Of a stretch of DNA of 20,775 nucleotides, positions 5,600 through 14,479 are shown piece after piece (the first letter of the stretch is position 1; each line of letters begins with the position of its first letter). The position numbers were made by a program, and so were the translations under genes. The DNA lies in contig CAYTFZ010000043.1 in NCBI GenBank assembly GCA_964437215.1, positions 1 through 20,775 of the forward strand, in the 5' to 3' direction. The notes beneath the pieces are model-generated. The model made no database searches. It worked only from the letters and a program-made list of their open reading frames with translations, and was not told where the DNA came from. Origin of the DNA: JAAYAN01 sp964437215 (lineage in GTDB: Bacteria > Bacteroidota > Ignavibacteria > Ignavibacteriales > Melioribacteraceae).

Positions 5600-8524
5600 T
5601 TATTTTGAACAACATGTATTTTTCTTTATATAGCTCTGAGGAGCACCAAGGTAAGATTCTAATGATTCTCCAGTTTCAACTACAATTTTTTGCAAAACAA
5701 CACCCGGGTCAATAATCCGGAATTTAATGGCGTGTTTTCCCGGATTATCAATTTTAATTTCCGAATTTATAACAGCAATATTATTTGCAACCCATATCTC
5801 CCAATCGCGCATAGTCAAATTTTCGTGCATATTTACAATTTTAAAGGGATTATCATCAACAGCAATGGCAAACCGTAAGCCCTGATTGTTGTGGAAATTT
5901 AATGTAGGAGATAAAAATGATTTTATTTTAAATGTCCCTTTGCTGAAAAAATATACATCATATTCAAGATCGGCTCCTTTTCCCTCGGCAGACTGCGGCT
6001 GTGCATTTCGCGGAAATATAGAAACAGCTGAAGATGTTTTTCCCAAATTTGGAATAACCTGCCAGTTAAACACTTCCGAATCTATCGCTCTCGAATAGTT
6101 TTCGGCTTCTATTGAAATATATCCGTTGCTTTCTACAAAACAACCGGCAATCTCATCAACATTAACTACAGGATTATTTACAAGAACATTTATTTTAACT
6201 TCATCTTCGTTTGCATAAATTGTGAAAACTCCTGTTTGGGTTCCTTGAGGTACATTTTTCCAATCAATGGTTACAAATATTTTCTCTGTAAAATCAACAG
6301 AGCCGGCTGATTTATCAATTAAAATCCAAGGTTCACGTGCTTTTACAGAATAATTTAGAGTTTTACTTCCTCTGTTAAAAATTTCGATGTAATAATTTTG
6401 TTTATTGAATTTATCGAAAACTGGCAATTGCAATATTTTAGTTTCAGGATAATATTTTTCAGAACCTTCCGCCATAACGCCTAATTTTGATTCTTCCGGA
6501 ATTTGTATTTTTTTAACTGCCGGCATCACATTTTTGTCGGGCTGCTGCCAGTAAGTGTAACCGATATGCGTCTGATCCATCATATGACTCCACTTTCCTT
6601 CTGCAAGCACATTATTATAGTAATTTGTAATTTCAGCATCTTTCTCAAAAAGTTCTTTTACTCTTTCGGCATAAAAGTTTGTTTCGGCTCTTTCCTGTTT
6701 TGCATATAAATGGTTTTTTGCCGCAGCTAAATACATTTCATTCAAATTTGCGCTTGCTTCTGGCTGATGCATAACCAGCTGGTAAAAAGCATCTTTTAAC
6801 TCATTCGGAAGTTTTGCAGAAATTTTCTTAGCTTTGTCAACAATTTCGTTGTATTCGTTTACAACTGTTTCAAATTCCCTGAAGTTTACTAAGCTGTAAG
6901 TATTCTTATCCAATAATTCCGGTTTTCGGCGGGAATTATATTTTGTGTATTTTTCCAGAATCTCAGAAATATCTTCTGCGTATTCTTCGCCGAATTGTTC
7001 TGCCGCCCATAATCTTGTATATTCCGGTAATCTTTCAGCCGTCCACAATTCAGGGTTCCAAGCAAAATCTAAAAAGAAATCTATCGGGAATTCCATCGGT
7101 TTAATATCGCCAACATTTACAAGCCAAATTTCCTTTACACCAAATTCGTACGCAAGATGCATTTGCTCCCAAACTCTTTCAATTTGGTTTGTATTCAGCC
7201 ATTTATAATTCCGCGGTCCGCCAACGTAATCGTAATGATAATAAATTCCATACCCGCCTTTCCGGAGTTCTTCGCCAAGTCTAGGAAGTTTGCGGATATT
7301 GCCCCAGTTATCGTCACACAAAAGCAAAGTTACGTCATCGGGCACGCGCATTCCTTTGTCGTAATAATCCTGCACTTCTTTATATAAAGCCCAGACCTGT
7401 GGAATTTCTGTAATTTCTTTTCCGGTTACTTCTGTAAGAATTGCACGCTGGTCGTTTACAATTTTCTGAAGTAGCGAAACGTTTGCATCCTCACTCATCG
7501 GCTCGTCACCGTCGCCCCGCATCGCAAGAGTTACAACACTTTCATAATTCCCCATTCTTTCTATGCCTTTACGCCAAAACTCGCGAAGCACGCTGTCATT
7601 TTTCTCGTAATTCCATTTTCCTTTTCCGTATCTGCGCCATTCGTCGTGCGCCCTCATCATCGGTTCGTGGTGGCTCGTGCTTACTACAACTCCCATTTCA
7701 TCGGCTAATCTTGGATTTTCAGGATCATCATCGTAAAAACACCTTCCCCACATTGCCGGCCAAAGGAAATTTCCTTTAAGTCTTAATATCAATTCAAAAA
7801 CGTGTTCGTACATTTTATGATTGAACATCTCTGTGCCGAACTTTTTTTCAGCCCAGCCCGATAAAGCAGGAGCTTCATCATTAATGAAAATTCCTCTGTA
7901 CTTTACTTTCGGCTCGCCATCAGTATATTTCCCATCCACAAAATATAATTTATCCGATTTTTTTGCAGGAACATCAGCCCAATAATGCCAAGGCGAAACT
8001 CCTATTTTTTGCGATAAGTCATAAATCCCGTAAATTGTCCCGCGTTTATCGCTTCCGGCAATAACTAACGCTTCATCAATTTTGGGAAATGGATTTTTTA
8101 CTCTCTGAATTACAAACTTTTCATTTTTACATTCTAAATCATCTTTATTTATTTTCTCTCTTTTAATCAATTCATCAATGAATTTGCTTTTCCCGATTGT
8201 ACCAATTATTATCACCTCAGTATTTTCTGAAAGCACATTTAGCAGTCGCGGTTTTTTCCCAGTAACTTTTTCGAAATCAGCTTGCAAATGAGATGCAATG
8301 CGCAAAACACCCGGAAAATCATCTTTATCAATTAATAAAGGTGCTATCTTTCCGTTTTCTGCAAGAATGAAACTATCAGGATCTTTAATACTCTTTATAT
8401 AATTTTTATTGTCGGCATTTACTTCGTTATATATCTGAAGAATAACAAGGAATGAATAAATTATCAACTTCATACTGTTTATAAAAATTTTAATTAAACG
8501 TTTACTTAAAAATGTATAGAACAT
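5600..8524 (-). CDS. GH115 xylan alpha-(4-O-methyl)glucuronidase
   Basis: A 974-residue family 115 enzyme. These release glucuronic acid or 4-O-methylglucuronic acid linked alpha-1,2 to xylan, including from internal xylose units. Landmarks: a GH67-like N-terminal domain with IIIGTIGKS (105-113) and GSDKRGTIYGIYDLS (157-171), then KYRGIFINDE (208-217), LWPAMWGRCF (254-263), STSHHEPMMRAHDEW (282-296) and MRGDGDEPM (335-343). The C-terminal domain opens with YISIEAENYSR. Length is normal for the family. Two starts are possible. M1 at 8524 has AGGAAAAATTAT in front and gives a long basic stretch before the hydrophobic segment. M18 at 8473 gives a classic signal peptide but has a poor ribosome site. 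Either way the protein is exported. It lies between GH8 (41 bp) and GH43 (22 bp) in one operon. Confidence 0.93.
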   Translation of the reverse strand: MFYTFLSKRLIKIFINSMKLIIYSFLVILQIYNEVNADNKNYIKSIKDPDSFILAENGKIAPLLIDKDDFPGVLRIASHLQADFEKVTGKKPRLLNVLSENTEVIIIGTIGKSKFIDELIKREKINKDDLECKNEKFVIQRVKNPFPKIDEALVIAGSDKRGTIYGIYDLSQKIGVSPWHYWADVPAKKSDKLYFVDGKYTDGEPKVKYRGIFINDEAPALSGWAEKKFGTEMFNHKMYEHVFELILRLKGNFLWPAMWGRCFYDDDPENPRLADEMGVVVSTSHHEPMMRAHDEWRRYGKGKWNYEKNDSVLREFWRKGIERMGNYESVVTLAMRGDGDEPMSEDANVSLLQKIVNDQRAILTEVTGKEITEIPQVWALYKEVQDYYDKGMRVPDDVTLLLCDDNWGNIRKLPRLGEELRKGGYGIYYHYDYVGGPRNYKWLNTNQIERVWEQMHLAYEFGVKEIWLVNVGDIKPMEFPIDFFLDFAWNPELWTAERLPEYTRLWAAEQFGEEYAEDISEILEKYTKYNSRRKPELLDKNTYSLVNFREFETVVNEYNEIVDKAKKISAKLPNELKDAFYQLVMHQPEASANLNEMYLAAAKNHLYAKQERAETNFYAERVKELFEKDAEITNYYNNVLAEGKWSHMMDQTHIGYTYWQQPDKNVMPAVKKIQIPEESKLGVMAEGSEKYYPETKILQLPVFDKFNKQNYYIEIFNRGSKTLNYSVKAREPWILIDKSAGSVDFTEKIFVTIDWKNVPQGTQTGVFTIYANEDEVKINVLVNNPVVNVDEIAGCFVESNGYISIEAENYSRAIDSEVFNWQVIPNLGKTSSAVSIFPRNAQPQSAEGKGADLEYDVYFFSKGTFKIKSFLSPTLNFHNNQGLRFAIAVDDNPFKIVNMHENLTMRDWEIWVANNIAVINSEIKIDNPGKHAIKFRIIDPGVVLQKIVVETGESLESYLGAPQSYIKKNTCCSK

Positions 8525-8565
8525 ATAATTTTTCCTATTTATTCCTGGATACTTTTTAAATTTTC

Positions 8566-9828
8566 TTAGAATATCTTCGGTTCGTAAATCTTAAAATTGC
8601 CGCTTACTTGGAGCATTGCAAGCATATATAGTAAACCGTCGTAGTATCGTCCTTCACCTTTGGGTATTTCCATTTCCCAAAGTTCTTTAACAAATTCTTT
8701 CCTGATGTCGTCCGTTGCGGCTAATGCGGCAACTGCATTCATTGCAACTAAGCCGGGATTTTTACTGTCATTTTTTTTCTGTCCGTCAAGCGTGTACAAA
8801 CTTACGTAATTTTCCATTCCCTGCGAATGAAAGAATTTCAGCAGTCTGTTACTTTGTTCAACCGCCCATTCATCTGCTTTAAACCATTGATAATCTACTG
8901 CTACATTCATTGCAACCCGCCAGGCATCATATTGAAAATCATCGGTTCCTCCGTTCCAGGGATTGATTCCTCTTCCGTCAAAATGAGCGTAATCAGGAGC
9001 TAAACCAGTTTTAGGATGAACAGTTTTTTTCAAAAATTCTCTGCTGGTAGTCGCTGCATCAGTCCAGAACTGATTATCCTGTTCAGCCCATTTTGCCCAA
9101 AGCTCGAAATAATGAGGAGTATGATAACTTGGATCGGTAAAATCATCCGCTTCGCCTGCAGGAACAAACACTACTTGCTTTTCCTGCTTATTAAACATAT
9201 TCGTTATGTCTTTTGGGTCGTCGGATTTTTCAATTTTGTTAAGCATATTTTTTAAAATATTATTTGCTTCTGCCGAGTAATTAAAAATTCCCTCGCCGTC
9301 ACCCCATCTGCCGGAAGCAAAAAATAAAGCCGTAACATACCATATTTCGCCGTCCGAAGCCGAATTGGAGTCTAACTTTTCGCCATTAGTTTTTGCCTGC
9401 CAGGCAAAATATCCTTCGCGGTTTTTTGTTTTGTGTTGCAAATAAGTTTTTGCCCATTTCCAAAGTTTATCAAATTCATCTTTTTTATCTAATTGAACAG
9501 CAATCATCATTCCGTAGGATATTCCTTCGGTTCTTACGTCGTTGTGAATAAAATCTTGAATATACGCCATATCTTTATCAACAACATAAAACAACCGTTC
9601 AGATAGACTATCGCCATAAAATAATTGCTCCCAAGCTTTATTTATTTTTTCATTTACTAACGATGAATCGGTTCCAAGCAAGTCTGTAAATAAATTTTGA
9701 TATTTTCCCGATACAAATGAACATGATTTTTCATCTTTTGCTTTTGGAGAACAAGAAACAAGGAGGTTTGACATCAACAAGACTAATACTATTGATATTG
9801 ACAAAAATAATGCGATTGTTTTTTTCAT
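8566..9828 (-). CDS. GH8 reducing-end xylose-releasing exo-oligoxylanase (Rex-like), lipoprotein
   Basis: A 420-residue family 8 hydrolase. Close matches to Rex (EC 3.2.1.156) motifs are HNDVRTEGISYGMM (95-108), LWKWAKTYLQ, SNSASDGEIWYVTALFFASGRWGDG in two adjoining parts, and YDAWRVAMN. E101 in RTEG is the expected catalytic acid. The N-terminus is a lipoprotein signal with lipobox LVSC and C26 as the lipidated cysteine, so the enzyme should be membrane-anchored outside the cytoplasm. Rex enzymes remove xylose from the reducing end of oligosaccharides and complement beta-xylosidases that work from the other end. It is the first gene of the GH8-GH115-GH43 operon and has GAGGAAAGTATT before its ATG. 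An endo-xylanase role within GH8 is the alternative, but the RTEG/ASDGE pattern favours Rex. Confidence 0.88.
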   Translation of the reverse strand: MKKTIALFLSISIVLVLLMSNLLVSCSPKAKDEKSCSFVSGKYQNLFTDLLGTDSSLVNEKINKAWEQLFYGDSLSERLFYVVDKDMAYIQDFIHNDVRTEGISYGMMIAVQLDKKDEFDKLWKWAKTYLQHKTKNREGYFAWQAKTNGEKLDSNSASDGEIWYVTALFFASGRWGDGEGIFNYSAEANNILKNMLNKIEKSDDPKDITNMFNKQEKQVVFVPAGEADDFTDPSYHTPHYFELWAKWAEQDNQFWTDAATTSREFLKKTVHPKTGLAPDYAHFDGRGINPWNGGTDDFQYDAWRVAMNVAVDYQWFKADEWAVEQSNRLLKFFHSQGMENYVSLYTLDGQKKNDSKNPGLVAMNAVAALAATDDIRKEFVKELWEMEIPKGEGRYYDGLLYMLAMLQVSGNFKIYEPKIF

Positions 9829-9912
9829 AATACTTTCCTCATTTATTGCTTTTTAACATTACGCAAATTTATGAATTTGTTTATTTAAAACCTCTTTTTT
9901 ATGAACAAATGT

Positions 9913-9934
9913 GATACAAATTAGTTTTTGTATC
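9913..9934. promoter_or_regulatory. Inverted repeat, candidate operator of the xylan operon
   Basis: Perfect 8-bp arms GATACAAA (9913-9920) and TTTGTATC (9927-9934) lie around a 6-bp centre, about 85-105 bp before the GH8 start. Size and position suit a repressor or activator site. No T-run follows on either strand, so it is not an obvious terminator. No matching copy was seen before the transporter or the second GH43 gene, which weakens the regulon idea. Confidence 0.35.
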
Positions 9935-10048
9935 TAGAATTTAGGTAAGATGAATTGGCATCATTTAATTAAAAAAAGGTGTAGAAAGGAAACAAGTTAT
10001 TGGTAAAAAAAGATTTTAGCTGTGAAATGAAAATCAAATATTAACATT

Positions 10049-10095
10049 TAAAAAAAAACAAGGGAATTTCTGGCATTTAACCTTACTCTTCCCTT
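10049..10095 (-). terminator. Candidate terminator of the symporter gene
   Basis: On the minus strand AAGGGAA (10095-10089) and TTCCCTT (10066-10060) form a 7-bp stem, followed by G and a T-run (10058-10049). The loop is long, about 22 bases, which lowers confidence. It lies 36-82 bases past the symporter stop, so transcription could end before the GH8 operon. Confidence 0.4.
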
Positions 10096-10131
10096 TTAAA
10101 ATTATATATATTACAATAAACTTAATCTCTA

Positions 10132-11544
10132 TTATTTACTAAGATGTCTAGTTTCAATCTCGCGGTTTATTGCATCAATTTTATCGTCTTCCAATTCATA
10201 TTTCGAAATAATAAACATCGATAATGCAAGGAGTATCGCCGGTATTACAACAACCAGCCATAAAATACCGTTTTCAGCACTTGGGGCTTGTTTTTCTATA
10301 TCAGCATTAAAATTCGTAATCGATAAAACGATACCCGGAATAACACCGCCCATAGCAAAACCGGCTTTAAAGAAAATTCCCGTCAAAGCATTAACAACTC
10401 CCGATATTCTTTTTCCGGTTTTCCATTCTCCGTATGAAATTACCTCAGGCACCAAAGCCCACATATATCCCGTTGCTACGATAACACCTGTTGATTTAAT
10501 GAACTGAGCAACATAAATCAGCCACAGTTCACTTTTAAGTGTCGGGGATACTGAAATAAAATATAACATCGCCATACCAATAATAGCTACTGTTAGGAAT
10601 ACATAAAACAACCTTTTCTTCCCAATGGTTCGTTTAATTACCGGTACAAGCGGTAAGAATATAAATGCAGGAATTGATCCCAATGCATTAAATATAGGCA
10701 AAGCATCCTGCCGCCCGATATTATACTGCATATAATAAGCTGATGCAGAGTTACCTACAGCCATCATAGCAAATGCGGTAATAAAGAAGAAAGCTAATAC
10801 GCGAAGCGGTCTGTTGCGAACAAACTCTGTAAAAAGATCCGAATATTTAACCGTATCTATTTTATCGGTATCCATTACTACACGTTCTTTAGTTTGAGTA
10901 AAGCAATAAACGAGCAATATTAAACCAACAACGGCATAAATAGTCATAACAATAAACCATGCAGATGAAGCTGCAGGTTTTGACCAATCGTTATTTGGAG
11001 ACATATGCTGGATTAAAATCGGTACACCGAACTGAACAGCAAGACCGCCAATGTTTGCCATAAACATTCTAGTTGAAGTTAATACTGTAATTTCATTGGT
11101 ATCTCGTGTTAACGATGCGTTTAAAGCTCCATAAGGTACATTTACTAACGTATACAAAAGAGAAAGGGTAACATAAGTAACATAAGCATACCAAAGCTGA
11201 CCCGAAAAACCATTCCAAAATGTTAGAATTGCTAAACCGGTAAGAGGAATTCCGCCAAGTACCAAATAAGAACGATACTTCCCTAATTTAGGATTTCTTT
11301 TATCAACAAAAGCTCCTACAAAAGGATCCCATAATACGTCAACTAATCTTACAATTAAAAACATAAATGCAGCAGCAGCCGGGTCGATGCCGAATACATT
11401 TGTGTAAAAAAACAATAAATATGTTGCAACTGTCTGATAAATAAGATTCTGTGCCAAATCGCCTGCACCAAATCCAATACGGGCTAACCAAGATAACTTG
11501 TAGAACCCTTTCGAGTTCAATTCACTTTCTGTTTTAATATCCAT
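10132..11544 (-). CDS. GPH/MelB-type sugar:cation symporter, probable xylo-oligosaccharide transporter
   Basis: A 470-residue polytopic membrane protein of the glycoside-pentoside-hexuronide family (COG2211 type), expected to have 12 transmembrane helices. The N-terminus shows the family pattern GFGAGDLAQN, then LLFFYTNVFGI and a loop with VRLVDVLWDPFVGAFVDK, which matches the MelB D-x3-DP-x3-G-x-x-x-D cation-site region. Further loops read GKYRSYLVLG and NVPYGALNASLTRD, both common in this family. The protein would carry xylosides, xylo-oligosaccharides or a hexuronide across the inner membrane with Na+ or H+. It is flanked by a GH43 and by a GH8-GH115-GH43 operon on the same strand, which supports a xylan-derived substrate. 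A glucuronide as cargo cannot be excluded. AAAGGAACAAG precedes the ATG. Confidence 0.9.
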   Translation of the reverse strand: MDIKTESELNSKGFYKLSWLARIGFGAGDLAQNLIYQTVATYLLFFYTNVFGIDPAAAAFMFLIVRLVDVLWDPFVGAFVDKRNPKLGKYRSYLVLGGIPLTGLAILTFWNGFSGQLWYAYVTYVTLSLLYTLVNVPYGALNASLTRDTNEITVLTSTRMFMANIGGLAVQFGVPILIQHMSPNNDWSKPAASSAWFIVMTIYAVVGLILLVYCFTQTKERVVMDTDKIDTVKYSDLFTEFVRNRPLRVLAFFFITAFAMMAVGNSASAYYMQYNIGRQDALPIFNALGSIPAFIFLPLVPVIKRTIGKKRLFYVFLTVAIIGMAMLYFISVSPTLKSELWLIYVAQFIKSTGVIVATGYMWALVPEVISYGEWKTGKRISGVVNALTGIFFKAGFAMGGVIPGIVLSITNFNADIEKQAPSAENGILWLVVVIPAILLALSMFIISKYELEDDKIDAINREIETRHLSK

Positions 11545-11753
11545 CTTGTTCCTTTAATTATAAATTCATTAATGATTACAATTAATTATTTTTTTTTGAG
11601 TTTGTAAAAAAATTCAAATTTAACCTTGCAAATATAATTCGTTTTTTCTGCAATTACTTCATTCACACAATGAAATGTTTTATTCAAACACTTATTATTT
11701 TCATAATTGCTGAATAAATTCCAAAAAAAATCTCAGACAAATCCAAAAACAAT
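11545..11753 (-). promoter_or_regulatory. Leader and possible promoter of the symporter gene
   Basis: This 209-bp non-coding stretch contains, on the minus strand, TATATTTG at 11636-11629 and TAAATTTG at 11622-11615. Both fit the Bacteroidota -7 consensus TAnnTTTG, about 80 bases before the ATG. No clear -33 element is at the usual distance. An inverted repeat TTCATT-CACAC-AATGAA (11658-11674) lies upstream; its arms are short and could be chance. Confidence 0.3.
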
Positions 11754-13355
11754 TCAGGACTTAAACATTCCTTCTCTTTCTCTGTACTCAAAATAATCAA
11801 AATCAGCCGGTTTTTGCATTCCTGAAATATCTTGGCAACACATTCCAACAAATGAACCGGTAAAATGGGCATCGCCTCCGCCTTCCTCAAATTCATCAGA
11901 AAGTGTGCTATAATCGAAGTCTTTACCTATTCTTACCCAATCTGTTCCGTTTATTGAATAAAAAAATCTTAATTTATCGAAATCAACTGTAAGACGAAGA
12001 TATATATCATCCTTTTCATTCAATTTAATTTTTTCATCAAGTGGGAAATCTGCATTACCATTAATACTTGTCATAATATCAATGCATTTCCCCAATTTTT
12101 CATCCCAGGTAACATTTAAATAATAAAAATTCCTATTATCATAGAGACAGATTAATCCGGCCATCTGCTGAAAAGTATCCGGCTCGAATTCCATTTTTGT
12201 TTCGGCAGTGTAAAAAAAAGATTGCTGCCGGCGAGCTATTAATGCCTGAGTATGATGAGAACTTAAAGATTCGCGCCCTTTAATTCGTAGATAGCCAGGA
12301 CGTTCAGTAAGTGAATATGAGTTTTCGTTAAGTTTAACACGCAAAAATTGAAAATTTATATCAAGTTTATCTGAATTAAAATCGTCTCTGATATCAGCTT
12401 TTTCCCATTTATGCTCAGGTAATTTAGGAGCAGGAACAAGTACTTTAGGCTCGTTTCCTCCGCCTTCAAGTCTTATCCATCCGTCGTTTGTCCATTCCAT
12501 TTTCTGGATGGCTGTTTCGCGTCCCATCGTACATCTTCCGCGTGATGGTATATGCCTTCCGCAAAGATGAACCATATACCATTCTCCATTTTGAGTCTCA
12601 ACCAAAGAAGCGTGACCGGATCTTTGTAATTCCAAAGCTGGATTATAAAATGAAGTGAGAATTGGATTGGAAGGATCTGCTTCGTAAGGTCCGTCAATAT
12701 TTTTTGACCGGGCCATAGTTACTGAATGACGAAGTACGGTTCCGCCTTCTGCAGTAAGCAAATAATAATATTCGTCTTTTTTATATAAGTGCGGACCCTC
12801 TACCAATTGTATTTCGGTTCCTTTGAAAATATTCTTAACTGGTCCGACAAGTTTTTTTTCTTTCTCTGAGTATTCCTGAAGTAAAATTCCATTGAAGGGA
12901 TGATGATTTTTTCTGTGATCCCATTGCATATTAACCAGCCACTTTCTTCCGTTGTCATCATGAAATAATGAAGGATCGAAACCTGAGCTGTTCAGATAGA
13001 CTGGTTCTGACCAATCCCCAAAAATATCCTTTGCAGTTACCAGATAATTATGCGAATCTTTAAATATTCCTCGGAATGTTTTCACATCTGTATAAATAAG
13101 GTAAAAAGTTCCGTTATTGTAAGAAAGACACGGAGCCCATATTCCGCAAGAATTAGGATTTCCAGCCATATTAAGCTGGCTTGTTCTATTCAGCGGATGA
13201 GCAATAAGTTTCCAATTCACCAAATCTTTTGAGTGATGTATCTGGACACCCGGGAACCATTCGAATGTTGAGGTTGCAATAAAATAATCGTTACCAACTC
13301 GTAAAATGGAAGGATCGGGATTAAACCCCGGTAATATAGGATTAACTATTTTCAT
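11754..13355 (-). CDS. Cytoplasmic-type GH43 beta-xylosidase
   Basis: A 533-residue family 43 enzyme close in layout to Geobacillus XynB3. The catalytic acids fall at D14 (FNPDPS), D127 (GFDPSL) and E186 (VEGPHL), one less than the D15, D128, E187 reported for XynB3. A five-bladed propeller is followed by a C-terminal concanavalin-like domain (about 330-533). There is no signal peptide, unlike the other GH43 in this window, so it should act in the cytoplasm on imported xylo-oligosaccharides. The frame is open 10 codons further, but the ATG at 13355 is the better start: AAGGAG lies nine bases before it. It is first in the locus, 209 bp before the symporter gene and on the same strand. Confidence 0.92.
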   Translation of the reverse strand: MKIVNPILPGFNPDPSILRVGNDYFIATSTFEWFPGVQIHHSKDLVNWKLIAHPLNRTSQLNMAGNPNSCGIWAPCLSYNNGTFYLIYTDVKTFRGIFKDSHNYLVTAKDIFGDWSEPVYLNSSGFDPSLFHDDNGRKWLVNMQWDHRKNHHPFNGILLQEYSEKEKKLVGPVKNIFKGTEIQLVEGPHLYKKDEYYYLLTAEGGTVLRHSVTMARSKNIDGPYEADPSNPILTSFYNPALELQRSGHASLVETQNGEWYMVHLCGRHIPSRGRCTMGRETAIQKMEWTNDGWIRLEGGGNEPKVLVPAPKLPEHKWEKADIRDDFNSDKLDINFQFLRVKLNENSYSLTERPGYLRIKGRESLSSHHTQALIARRQQSFFYTAETKMEFEPDTFQQMAGLICLYDNRNFYYLNVTWDEKLGKCIDIMTSINGNADFPLDEKIKLNEKDDIYLRLTVDFDKLRFFYSINGTDWVRIGKDFDYSTLSDEFEEGGGDAHFTGSFVGMCCQDISGMQKPADFDYFEYREREGMFKS

Positions 13356-13786
13356 ATTAAGTTGACTCCTTATGTAATTTACCATGCCCTTTGGATAAAT
13401 ATTGAACTATTTTATCTTCATTTTTTTTATAAAGCATAAACCGTTAAGCTTAATCTATAAAAGAATTTATCTTTTCAACGAAAATACTTAGAAAAACAAA
13501 ATTTAGGTAACCTTTCTTTGTCTCACTTCAAAATATTATAAAAACTTTGAATAATAGATAATTTAATAATCAAATTCAATAAAAACCTGTAAATAGCAAA
13601 CTAATTTATATATCTGAGCGTATGAAAAGTTAATTACAATTGATAATTTGCTTAAAAGGTTTGATAAATTTATAATTCCGGTTACTTATTTCACCAAAAT
13701 TAGTTTTGTTTTTTTTTGATAGAATATTGGGATGAGATTATAAAAACCTGCCCCTTAAAAAAAGAGGCAGGCAATAGAAATAAAAT
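13356..13786. other. Intergenic region between the GH43 gene and the FKBP-like gene
   Basis: This 431-bp AT-rich stretch has no credible gene. It holds a strong terminator for the FKBP-like gene at 13741-13771 and must contain the promoter of the cytoplasmic GH43 gene. TAATTTTG on the minus strand (13702-13695) fits the TAnnTTTG -7 pattern, but it is over 300 bases from the start codon and has no -33 partner. Confidence 0.5.
13741..13771 (-). terminator. Intrinsic terminator after the FKBP-like gene
   Basis: On the minus strand CCTGCCTCTT (13771-13762) pairs with AAGGGGCAGG (13756-13747) over 10 bp with one G-T pair, loop of five T, followed by TTTTTA. It lies about 15 bases past the stop of the FKBP-like gene and should separate that transcript from the xylan locus. 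Confidence 0.85.
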
Positions 13787-14479
13787 TTATTTAAGCTTAA
13801 TAAACTCTAGTTTGAAAATTAAATATTGTCCCGGTTCAATATAACCAGGAATTCCTTCATCTCCGTATGCTTGTTCGGCACGAAGATAAAGTTCCCAAAT
13901 TGAACCTTCCGGCATAATTGTAAATGCCATCTGAACGCCAATAATATTTGTATTAATAACTTTTTCTACAGGTTGTTCATTAAACGTAGAATAAATCAGT
14001 TTTCCGTCTATTGTTTTTAATTCCAAATTCATTACTGCTGTTTGTTCCGGTTTTGCAACTTTTCCTGTACCCTGTTGAACAATTTTATAAACCAAGCCTA
14101 AGCCAGATTTATCGAAAACCACGTTTTTATCTTCTAACATCTTCTCGATAAATTTCTCTCCTGCCTCAGTGTTTGCTTTAACTTGCTCTTTCATTTTTGC
14201 TGCCCGTTTTACTTCCTGATCTTTCTGTAAACGAACTTTTATCGACATAACTTCTTCGTTGGTAAACAAATTTGTATCGCCCAGCGCATCAAGCATACCC
14301 TGGTTAACAAAATCGGGATTAAGTGTGTTGCCGTTTTTCTTATGATAATCGGCAAATTCGTGCCCTACTAAGTAACTTAAACTGTCGGTTATGTTCTTAA
14401 AATCGGGTTTTTCAATTCTTTCTTCCTTACACGAAAAGAAAGCAAATGAGACAAATAAAATAAATGCTACATACTTCAT
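13787..14479 (-). CDS. FKBP-type PPIase-like lipoprotein with degenerate active site
   Basis: A 230-residue Mip/FkpA-like protein. A lipoprotein signal ends in AFFSC with C17 as the lipid site. An N-terminal helical dimerisation-type domain (about 28-115) opens with DSLSYLVGHEFADY. The C-terminal FKBP domain (about 125-230) keeps the scaffold: GLVYKIVQQGTG, IMPEGSIWELYL, AYGDEGIPGYIEPGQ and LIFKLEFIKLK. The residues that form the proline pocket are largely changed. The usual Tyr of H/EYTG is L152, the FD pair is I162-Y163, and the Trp of IPGW is V182. Only Tyr205 of AYG remains. Isomerase activity is therefore doubtful and a chaperone or structural role is more likely. The ATG has CTGGAGAATAT in front. 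It is probably last in an operon with a small helical protein and a GT2 gene, and is closed by a strong terminator. Confidence 0.87.
   Translation of the reverse strand: MKYVAFILFVSFAFFSCKEERIEKPDFKNITDSLSYLVGHEFADYHKKNGNTLNPDFVNQGMLDALGDTNLFTNEEVMSIKVRLQKDQEVKRAAKMKEQVKANTEAGEKFIEKMLEDKNVVFDKSGLGLVYKIVQQGTGKVAKPEQTAVMNLELKTIDGKLIYSTFNEQPVEKVINTNIIGVQMAFTIMPEGSIWELYLRAEQAYGDEGIPGYIEPGQYLIFKLEFIKLK

Larger units (their letters stand above)
9829..10131 (-). other. Intergenic region upstream of the GH8-GH115-GH43 operon
   Basis: This 303-bp non-coding stretch holds the leader of the GH operon and the 3' flank of the transporter gene. It contains an inverted repeat at 9913-9934 and a terminator-like hairpin at 10049-10095, both listed separately. 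On the minus strand TAAATTTG at 9871-9864 fits the -7 consensus TAnnTTTG, without a convincing -33 partner. Confidence 0.5.

Noticed and set aside
11684..11896. Minus-strand 70-residue frame at the end of the cytoplasmic GH43 gene
   Set aside because: It overlaps the GH43 C-terminus in another frame and shows no ribosome site or family resemblance.
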